DNA of 21,474 nucleotides, taken from a virus. A program made the translations under genes and the position numbers. The stretch lies in the IMG/VR virus record IMGVR_UViG_3300030110_002513, positions 1-21,474 of that record, one strand, 5' to 3'. Shown here in pieces: positions 16,186 through 21,474 of this stretch (within the stretch, counting starts at the first letter, position 1; each line of letters begins with the position of its first letter). The notes under the pieces were generated by a model that was given only the letters and a program-made list of their open reading frames with translations, was not told the DNA's origin and searched no databases.

Positions 16186-16264
16186 AAAATGTTAAAAAAA
16201 ATTAATCATCGATATTTATTTATAGAAAAGTTATATCAACACAAAATTCATTGGAGACAATAAT
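16186..16264 (+). promoter_or_regulatory. AT-rich intergenic gap with a possible late-promoter element
   Basis: This 79-base gap is one of the few in the late region. It holds CGATATTTATTTATAG (16210-16225), similar to CGATATATTTATTA in the gap before 4232 (from 4192), and TATTTATA also occurs in the gap before 19090. A GGAG SD follows (TTGGAGACAATAATATG). A secondary late promoter here would let the downstream virion genes be expressed apart from the baseplate operon. The motif also occurs inside genes, so support is weak. Confidence 0.3.
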
Positions 16265-16918
16265 ATGGGATTTTTAGACAACTCAAGTATCACCGTTGAC
16301 GCAATTTTGACCAAAAGAGGTCGTGAAATATTAGCTTCAGGTGGTAATTTAAATATTACAAAATTTGCATTAAGTGACGAGGAAGTAGATTACACACTAT
16401 GGGATGTAACACATCCTAATGGGACTGATTCATATGGAACAGTAATTGAGAATATGTCACTATTAGAAGCTACACCAAACAGAACTGGTTTTCGTAGTCA
16501 TTTAATAAATCAAAGTTTAGCTGGTTCACAATTAAATGTAGACCAAACAAACTATTCAGATGTAGATACAAATACAACCATATCTATTAAACCAACTACC
16601 GAAGGTGGAATTTCAGAACAATATACATTTACTATTGAAAATACCAATATTGTTTCATTTCAAGGTACTGTACAATCAACTAAAACTTTAACAGCTTCAT
16701 CAGTAGATTTAAGAACAATGTCTATAAATCCATCAGCAACAACAAATGTCACTATAACTGGTGTTCAATCAGCTTTAAGTAAAGTAGTCACTATTACTGT
16801 CAAAGCAGATCCTGCATCAAATACAGATCCAAAAGGGCCAAAAAATGTAAACTTTCAAAATCCTCTTGAAGGAGCTCCGGGAGCTTTTGGACCTGGTGGA
16901 AGTCAGAGTAATTACTAA
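16265..16918 (+). CDS. Probable virion protein (tail/baseplate-associated)
   Basis: A 217-aa protein with a conserved-looking N-terminal block: FLDNSSITVDAILTKRGREI followed by ITKFALSDEEVDYTLWDVTHPNG (to about residue 53). I associate this type of block (a mixed alpha/beta start, 'vdaiLTkrGre.la', then 'fal.dd.vdY.l') with structural proteins of marine myophages, from general knowledge rather than a search. The second half (about 95-185) is a Ser/Thr-rich Ig-like beta region (ISIKPTTEGGISEQYTFTIEN, TNVTITGVQSALSKVVTITV). The end is a Pro/Gly-rich tail (GAPGAFGPGG). Strong SD (GGAG, 12 bases before ATG). It precedes two paralogous virion proteins, and together they probably form the outer baseplate or fibre attachment. 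Confidence 0.72.
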   Translation: MGFLDNSSITVDAILTKRGREILASGGNLNITKFALSDEEVDYTLWDVTHPNGTDSYGTVIENMSLLEATPNRTGFRSHLINQSLAGSQLNVDQTNYSDVDTNTTISIKPTTEGGISEQYTFTIENTNIVSFQGTVQSTKTLTASSVDLRTMSINPSATTNVTITGVQSALSKVVTITVKADPASNTDPKGPKNVNFQNPLEGAPGAFGPGGSQSNY

Positions 16919-16935
16919 ATAGGAGAATATGAAAA

Positions 16936-17961
16936 ATGTTTAAAAATTTTACAGCAGAAGATGTAAGTATAGATACTGGAATTGTCACGTCTGGTGTTTG
17001 GCAAGATGGAGATGGAAATATAACCACTTTTTTTAGTTCATCTACACAATATACAAATAACGGTGATTATAATATAGATGTATACAGATATGATCCTGCA
17101 GCAAATGCATCAGCATCAGTTCAGTTTGGAATAGTATATGGTCACAGAGATGGTAGTGGTTCTTTAGGAACTAAAGGTGCTACTGGTGATAGAACTGCAG
17201 CTGCATCATTTGGACAATTTAATAGTTTAATCAATCCTGCTCAAACCACAGATTTTACTTTTCAAGCAAATACAACATCTAAACAGTTTTATGCAATAGT
17301 TCTTAATAGAGCTAGAATGAGAGAAGAAATAGAACCAGGTGGTTGGGAATTACATTTAGGAAATGGTGCTGATAAAAAAATAAAATTAATTGATGATTCA
17401 TCTACTAACGAAGGTGGTAATACATTTGCTAGAAATTTTTCACCAGAATACAATATTGTTAGTGGTTCACTAATTGGTGGTACTAGTATAGATACTGCAG
17501 CTGGTTCTGAAACTGCAGCTCTCGGTGGTTCATATGGAACTTTTTATCCAAGTTTAGGTGTGATAATTTTAAATCCAGAAAGATTAAGTTCAGCACCACT
17601 TGGTTTAGTAACTAAGAGTGGTTCAAATAGTGATGATAGAAATAATAGATTATTATTTAATTCTATTGTGAGTGGTTCTTATTTTCAGATGAAACGACAA
17701 GAACAAATAACATCACAACATTATTTTGTAAGAGCTACATCAGGTGATTTCAATTCAACTTCAAATGAAACTTTTTATACACAGTCAGTTGTTGGAAATA
17801 AAGTCGTAATTCCAGGTCTGGCTTCTGAACCTAAAACATTTATTACATCTGTAGGTTTGTATAATAATTCAAATGAGTTAATTGCAATAGCTAAATTAAG
17901 TAAACCAATATTAAAGTCAAAATCAAGAGAAGCACTTATTAAAGTAAAACTTGATTTTTAA
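16936..17961 (+). CDS. Probable virion protein, paralogue of the next gene (copy 1)
   Basis: A 341-aa beta-rich protein. It starts FKNFTAEDVSIDTGIVTSGVW and contains Gly/Ser/Thr-rich strands, a middle with GVIILNPERLSSAPLG, then QITSQHYFVRATSGDFNSTSN. It ends in a module (TFITSVGLYNNSNELIAIAK, then LSKPI) that recurs in the following gene as TYVTAIGLYDDDNQLVAVGK plus TAKPI. The shared C-terminal module suggests a common docking or trimerisation role, as is usual for baseplate-fibre proteins of T4-like phages. No signal peptide or enzyme motif. SD AGGAG with a normal gap to ATG 16936; an out-of-frame ATG at 16928 runs straight into a stop and is not used. Confidence 0.75.
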   Translation: MFKNFTAEDVSIDTGIVTSGVWQDGDGNITTFFSSSTQYTNNGDYNIDVYRYDPAANASASVQFGIVYGHRDGSGSLGTKGATGDRTAAASFGQFNSLINPAQTTDFTFQANTTSKQFYAIVLNRARMREEIEPGGWELHLGNGADKKIKLIDDSSTNEGGNTFARNFSPEYNIVSGSLIGGTSIDTAAGSETAALGGSYGTFYPSLGVIILNPERLSSAPLGLVTKSGSNSDDRNNRLLFNSIVSGSYFQMKRQEQITSQHYFVRATSGDFNSTSNETFYTQSVVGNKVVIPGLASEPKTFITSVGLYNNSNELIAIAKLSKPILKSKSREALIKVKLDF

Positions 17962-17972
17962 GGGGTTCTAAA

Positions 17973-19058
17973 ATGCAATTCAAGAATCTCGAATCCGATG
18001 ATATCTTAATCTCACCTTTTGAAGTTCACAAAACTTTTACTGTGACAAATTTGGATAGTGGAAGTGGAGTATATGCACTACCGATAACAAAAGGTAATGA
18101 TGCAACACAATATGATTGGACTACGGATTCTGCATCTAAAACTATTTCATCAAGTATATTTTATAATTTACCAAATTACTATACAATCAATACTATGTAT
18201 TATAGAGATATAAATAGTATGGCTGGTAAAATAGATTGGATTAACGGAACACCAAAAGGTGTAAATGCAGTTGTAACATATACAAAAACTAGACATTTAT
18301 ATGATACACCGTATAAAAAGTCTGAGATGAAGTTGAGAAGACCATATACAAGACAATTACATGAAAGTGCTAGTGTAATATCAATTCCACAAAGATTGTA
18401 TGGTGAATCTATTGCATTAGATTCAGTTAGATTAACAGATGATAGTTCTGATTCTACAATAATATTACAAGATGATGGATATGGAAATCTATATGACATA
18501 GCTTTTAGTTCTAGTTATGCTTCTAAAGAACCTGATTCAAATGGTAGTGGTAGTGTTGTTGGTAATGTTTTTTATGATGATGGTTTGATAGTTATTACTG
18601 ATACTGGTTCTTATTCAGGTGTAGGACTTGGTGAAGCTAGTGATGGATTTAGTTTAACTTTTGATTCAACACAAACTATATATGAAAATGAATATGTTTG
18701 TAGAATTGGAGAAAATGAATTTCAACATACTAATAACAGAAGTTTAAAAGTTGGGTATAGTGGAAGTGTTTCGTTTAACGGAAATGATTATAATGATAAT
18801 ATTTATAGAAATACAATTTATGACGACTATCCATATAATTTAACTGGATATGCTACAGGTTCATATAAAAACGAAGAATATAGAATTGGTACTGAATTAA
18901 TTGGTGCAGCTACACATTCTGATTTTGGAACTTATGTAACAGCAATTGGATTATATGATGATGATAATCAATTAGTTGCTGTAGGTAAAACAGCAAAACC
19001 AATTAAAAATGACAAAGATTTAGCATTAACATTTGTGGTCAGATTTGACACAAACTAA
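17973..19058 (+). CDS. Probable virion protein, paralogue of the previous gene (copy 2)
   Basis: A 361-aa beta-rich protein with the same plan as its upstream neighbour. It opens MQFKNLESDDILIS (compare FKNFTAEDVSID). A middle strand region GNVFYDDGLIVITDTGSY corresponds to the neighbour's GVIILNP area. IYENEYVCRIGENEFQHTNN matches the neighbour's SQHYFVRATSGDFNSTSN. The C-terminal TYVTAIGLYDDDNQLVAVGK module is shared. The N-terminal 200 residues have diverged, with Tyr-rich segments (NLPNYYTINTMYYRDINS) that may contact the host or another tail protein. SD AAGGGG. Tandem duplication followed by divergence is the simplest reading. Confidence 0.75.
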   Translation: MQFKNLESDDILISPFEVHKTFTVTNLDSGSGVYALPITKGNDATQYDWTTDSASKTISSSIFYNLPNYYTINTMYYRDINSMAGKIDWINGTPKGVNAVVTYTKTRHLYDTPYKKSEMKLRRPYTRQLHESASVISIPQRLYGESIALDSVRLTDDSSDSTIILQDDGYGNLYDIAFSSSYASKEPDSNGSGSVVGNVFYDDGLIVITDTGSYSGVGLGEASDGFSLTFDSTQTIYENEYVCRIGENEFQHTNNRSLKVGYSGSVSFNGNDYNDNIYRNTIYDDYPYNLTGYATGSYKNEEYRIGTELIGAATHSDFGTYVTAIGLYDDDNQLVAVGKTAKPIKNDKDLALTFVVRFDTN

Positions 19059-19089
19059 TATTTATAATTGTAATTAAGGAGAAAGTAAA

Positions 19090-19374
19090 ATGGCACATTT
19101 TACAGAAGCACAAGCTCAATCATCAAAGTTAGAGTCTTGTAACAAAGAGTTTACCGATGGTAACTTTGCTTATTGGGTATTGAGAGTATCAGGTTCAGAT
19201 GGACAATATCATCAGTATGTTGACCACGAATTAGCAGAGGGTGCAAATCTTACTGCAGTCAAAGCTAGACTGATTGGACATCTAACCGGTTCAGAATTTT
19301 ATGTAGCTCCAACGCCACCTGTAATAAGTGGTTCATCTCATTTTGAAGATGATAAAGGGAGTACAATAGGTTAG
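19090..19374 (+). CDS. Small protein of unknown function (94 aa)
   Basis: A 94-aa protein, not recognised. A helix-prone, Gln/Ser-rich start (TEAQAQSSKLESC) leads to an alternating strand pair (NFAYWVLRVSGSDGQYHQYVDHEL), then a helix (NLTAVKARLIGHL) and a Pro/Ser/Gly-rich flexible tail. This would fit a compact virion decoration or adaptor protein. It has a strong SD (AAGGAG) and a 31-base AT-rich gap ahead with TATTTATA at 19059-19066. Position between tail proteins and the envelope module gives no firm clue. Confidence 0.7.
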   Translation: MAHFTEAQAQSSKLESCNKEFTDGNFAYWVLRVSGSDGQYHQYVDHELAEGANLTAVKARLIGHLTGSEFYVAPTPPVISGSSHFEDDKGSTIG

Positions 19375-19393
19375 TAAAAATAGGAGAAAACAG

Positions 19394-20674
19394 ATGTTAA
19401 AGAAAATTATAATAGGTTTATTAATAACCTCATCTTTGTTTGCTGAAAATGAAATATGGAAATTCTTTAAGTATTCCACAGCTTATGCGAGTTTTAGTTT
19501 AAATGCCCCAAGACACCAAGACGATAGGTTTGCTATTGTCGGTGGTTTGTCTACTGGACAATTAGAGTTCAAGAGGGAAAAACGTGAACTAGAACCTGAT
19601 TTTCAAAAGTCATTAGGTATTAGAAAAATAGGTCGTTTTAAGTACGAACCAAAACGTGGTGTTAAAAATGCTGGTAATGGTGGAACTTGGTACGATGGTT
19701 CTGAACAATCAGCAAATGAAAACGCAACATTCGGTCCTGTAAAGGGTTGGGAGTTTTTAGCTAAATGGTCTGAAGGTAGACAATGGGGTGATGATTACCT
19801 TAATCAAGAATACTGGTTACGATATGTAGGTGAGTGGTTTATGATTAAAGGTGGTTATACCGAACTTGGATTAGAAGATGTTCAGTATGTTCATGGTGAT
19901 TTACGAATAAAGAAATCAATCGGTGGACTAAACATAAGTGCTGGTGTTAAACACAGACAACATCCTGTATATGGATTCGATGCTGCTATATTAGATACAA
20001 CTTGGTATAGAGGACAATGGTGGAACTTTGCTGAAGATGCTTTTGGTATTGATGACAATATGTGGTTTGACCCGACAATGCAAGATGAAGATGGTAATTG
20101 GATTAAACAACAACTATATGAATACGATCCTGTAACTGGAGAACTTAGAGAAATTGAAGGTGCGGGCCCTTTATGGAACGAAGGTGGAGAATATTGGGGA
20201 CATGATTGGTTATGGAGAGATGAGGATGGTAGAATATTTGCTTACACAGATAGAGAGTATTTTCTATATCATTTTCCAGGTATGTTAGAAGAGTATATTG
20301 ATGAAGTCAAGACAGACCTTGGATTTCAACGAGAAACGTCTTTAGTCTTAGGTGGAGATTTTTATCATTATGGTGACAATTGGTGGTTACACGCTTGGGG
20401 TAATTGGATGCCGTATCACTACGGACATGATACATATTCTTATCATAATGCTGATTCTTACAAACAACATAAAGATGATAAAAGATTACCACATTTATTT
20501 GAATTTGCAGAACCTAGTTGGAAAGCTTGGAATGATTATGATATCGGTGCTATCTTTGGTGTAAAGATTAAAGATAACTTAGGTGTATTTTCTGAAGGTA
20601 GATATCTTTACTATTGGGATAAACCAGCATATGATTTAAAGTTTGGTGTTAATTATCAATTTGTGGGGTGGTAA
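19394..20674 (+). CDS. Secreted outer-membrane beta-barrel-like protein encoded by the phage
   Basis: A 426-aa protein with a clean Sec signal peptide (MLKKIIIGLLITSSLFA, predicted cut after A17). It is extraordinarily rich in aromatic residues: 24 Trp by hand count, plus many Tyr and Phe, and Gly-aromatic alternation typical of transmembrane beta strands (EYWLRYVGEWFMIKGGYTEL, WLHAWGNWMPY). The C-terminus KFGVNYQF (416-423), followed by VGW, fits the outer-membrane beta-signal pattern (polar-x-Gly-x-x-hydrophobic-x-aromatic) read by the BAM complex. A long acidic loop lies around 225-300. It is likely inserted in the host outer membrane rather than in the virion. Possible jobs include blocking receptors against rival phages or altering permeability; nothing in the sequence decides. 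SD AGGAG. The next gene starts at the base after its stop. Confidence 0.78.
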   Translation: MLKKIIIGLLITSSLFAENEIWKFFKYSTAYASFSLNAPRHQDDRFAIVGGLSTGQLEFKREKRELEPDFQKSLGIRKIGRFKYEPKRGVKNAGNGGTWYDGSEQSANENATFGPVKGWEFLAKWSEGRQWGDDYLNQEYWLRYVGEWFMIKGGYTELGLEDVQYVHGDLRIKKSIGGLNISAGVKHRQHPVYGFDAAILDTTWYRGQWWNFAEDAFGIDDNMWFDPTMQDEDGNWIKQQLYEYDPVTGELREIEGAGPLWNEGGEYWGHDWLWRDEDGRIFAYTDREYFLYHFPGMLEEYIDEVKTDLGFQRETSLVLGGDFYHYGDNWWLHAWGNWMPYHYGHDTYSYHNADSYKQHKDDKRLPHLFEFAEPSWKAWNDYDIGAIFGVKIKDNLGVFSEGRYLYYWDKPAYDLKFGVNYQFVGW

Positions 20675-20887
20675 ATGCCAGGTATAGAATATATAGTAGT
20701 GTTCGTAATAGCTTTTTCAAGTGGATATGAAACAGGTAAACACAAAAATTGTGGACACCAACATATCATTGTAAAGCATAAACCTTGGTATACATTAAAT
20801 ATTGAAACTTGTTTACATAAACATAAATGTAAACATAAACGTAAATGGAAAAAACAAAAACGTAAACACTTACGTTGGAGATGGTAA
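20675..20887 (+). CDS. Small membrane-anchored Lys/His/Cys-rich protein
   Basis: A 70-aa protein. Residues 4-17 (IEYIVVFVIAFSSG) form a short hydrophobic segment. The rest is very basic and dense in possible metal ligands: H23, C26, H28, H30, H35, C46, H48, H50, C52, H54, H65. It ends in Trp/Arg (LRWRW). Residues 48-59 are a run of X-Lys pairs. Positive-inside rules would place the basic tail in the cytoplasm, where it could touch nucleic acid, membrane lipids or metal ions. ATG directly follows the previous TAA with SD GGGGTGG, and its own TAA is directly followed by the lipoprotein ATG. No family recognised. Confidence 0.7.
   Translation: MPGIEYIVVFVIAFSSGYETGKHKNCGHQHIIVKHKPWYTLNIETCLHKHKCKHKRKWKKQKRKHLRWRW
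20816..20851 (+). repeat. Hexanucleotide tandem repeat within the 70-aa gene
   Basis: Six in-frame 6-base units: cat-aaa, cat-aaa, tgt-aaa, cat-aaa, cgt-aaa, tgg-aaa. They encode His-Lys, His-Lys, Cys-Lys, His-Lys, Arg-Lys, Trp-Lys. The aaa half is fixed while the other codon varies. A cgt-aaa unit recurs a few codons later. Confidence 0.8.
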
Positions 20888-21433
20888 ATGAAAAGATTAT
20901 TATTATTAGTTGGACTCTTATTTTGGAGTTGTGAAGACGAAAGAGTTGAGATTCCTGTTGTAGAAGATATTGGTATGTGGGTTAATGGTGATATTATACC
21001 TGTATACGATTACTATGAGAGTATAACTACTTTTGGTAGAAAGATTACACAAGAAGATGGTTCAGTAAAGAAAATATTTGTTATTCACTTTCAAAAAGAT
21101 TTAGGTCGTATAACACCTGAAAAAGAACATTATGCTTTAATATTCTATGACAATGATGCGGATAACGATAATGACTTAATTGATTTGGGTGTTTATGTAA
21201 ATCCAGATACAGCTTCTTCAAAAGGAATTACTTTAGAAATTGTAGGTGTATCTGATTATACAACAAACGCACAAGGTATCATAAACGAACTTCATAAAAA
21301 TGTTGTTAGTGGATATGCTGAAGGAACTTTTTGGAATCCATACAGAGAAGAATTTCAAAACGGATTAGTGGTATTTGAAAATTTACCAATAAGTACTGAT
21401 ACTACTAATACATTTTATAGTGAATTTTATTAG
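20888..21433 (+). CDS. Phage-encoded lipoprotein, unknown function
   Basis: A 181-aa protein with a short lipoprotein signal peptide: Lys-Arg, a Leu-rich core, then FWSC with the lipidated Cys at residue 15. Acidic residues follow directly (EDE). The FWSC box is looser than the classical L-A/S-G/A-C and is the style seen in Bacteroidota/FCB lipoproteins, where acidic residues after Cys favour surface export. The mature part is beta-prone (KIFVIHFQKDLG, HYALIFYDND) with an acidic Asp-rich loop (DNDADNDNDL) that might bind calcium, and ends in aromatic residues (FYSEFY). Together with the barrel-like and Lys/His-rich proteins it forms an envelope module. It lacks the Pro-rich or coiled-coil look of an outer spanin. 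SD GGAG, ATG directly after the previous TAA. Confidence 0.76.
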   Translation: MKRLLLLVGLLFWSCEDERVEIPVVEDIGMWVNGDIIPVYDYYESITTFGRKITQEDGSVKKIFVIHFQKDLGRITPEKEHYALIFYDNDADNDNDLIDLGVYVNPDTASSKGITLEIVGVSDYTTNAQGIINELHKNVVSGYAEGTFWNPYREEFQNGLVVFENLPISTDTTNTFYSEFY

Positions 21434-21442
21434 GGGAATAAA

Positions 21443-21474
21443 ATGAATGGTGACATTAAAATAGGTAAGTTACT
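21443..21474 (+). CDS. Start of a further gene (partial, cut by window end)
   Basis: An ATG at 21443 has SD AGGGG eight bases upstream. It opens ten codons (MNGDIKIGKL) before the window ends, nine bases after the lipoprotein stop. It continues the same + strand transcript. Too short to identify. Confidence 0.6.
   Translation, partial: MNGDIKIGKL

Noticed and set aside
16189-16263. A 24-codon ORF (MLKKINHRYL...) filling the gap before 16265
   Set aside because: Only a weak AAGAG upstream; in DNA this AT-rich an open run of this length is expected by chance fairly often; it contains the SD of the next gene and resembles nothing.
16859-16912. Collagen-like repeat at the end of the 217-aa virion protein
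   Set aside because: Only two or three Gly-x-x-like steps (GAPGAFGPGG); too short to form a collagen-type stem.
16936-19058. Diversity-generating retroelement target
   Set aside because: No reverse transcriptase, no template/variable repeat pair and no C-type-lectin-like end were seen; the similarity is ordinary paralogy.
20352-20564. Overlapping + strand 70-aa ORF within the barrel-like gene
   Set aside because: Composition (Ile/Met/His-rich) is what the out-of-frame reading of the Trp/Tyr/His-rich barrel gene gives; no SD.
20675-21433. Inner/outer spanin pair
   Set aside because: The small protein's basic tail suggests a cytoplasmic location and has no periplasmic coiled coil; the lipoprotein is long and beta-rich rather than short and Pro-rich.

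Overview
The window reads as part of a strictly lytic-type, T4-like (contractile tail) marine myophage genome. It is AT-rich (two 60-base stretches counted by hand are 25% GC), with tightly packed genes nearly all on the + strand. Many are joined by TAATG stop/start overlaps or by a stop codon directly followed by ATG, and clear Shine-Dalgarno sequences are common. I see no tRNA, CRISPR array, insertion sequence, integrase or attachment site. No stretch longer than about 155 bases lacks a gene.

Region A (1-1702) is a small accessory metabolic cassette: the 3' tail of an unidentified gene, a shortened D-2-hydroxyacid-dehydrogenase homologue, and a fold-type-II PLP-enzyme homologue. The genes overlap by 14-17 bases. 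Region B (1686-3767) starts with a good sigma-70-type promoter (TTGACT-17-TATATT). It encodes a small unknown protein, an HD-domain phosphohydrolase, a small membrane-anchored protein and a gp55-like late sigma factor. The run ends at a strong bidirectional terminator shared with region C (3857-4078), a lone minus-strand gene for a 73-aa membrane protein. That gene is clearly more GC-rich (about 40%) and has its own leader and candidate late promoter.

Region D (4232-16185) is the late baseplate operon: unknown acidic protein, gp5-like hub/spike without lysozyme, unknown basic/helical protein, gp25-like wedge, gp6-like wedge, a DNRLRE-like beta-rich protein, two unknowns, and a 1513-aa gp7/gpI-like wedge protein carrying a LamG-like domain apparently split by a carbohydrate-binding-like jelly roll. 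Region E (16265-19374) holds further probable virion proteins, including two divergent tandem paralogues. Region F (19394-21433) is an envelope module: a signal-peptide protein with a C-terminal beta-barrel signal, a membrane-anchored Lys/His/Cys-rich small protein, and a lipoprotein, followed by the first codons of another gene.

A plausible plan is early/middle expression of region B, including the late sigma factor, which then drives the baseplate and tail genes. The envelope module is co-oriented downstream and could alter the host surface, for example in superinfection exclusion, or assist release. The host is uncertain. The outer-membrane-type proteins imply a Gram-negative (diderm) host. 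The lipoprotein signal ending in Trp-Ser-Cys followed by acidic residues resembles the Bacteroidota/FCB style, while the regular Shine-Dalgarno sites argue against typical Bacteroidota. All assignments are by reading motifs; no database search was possible.
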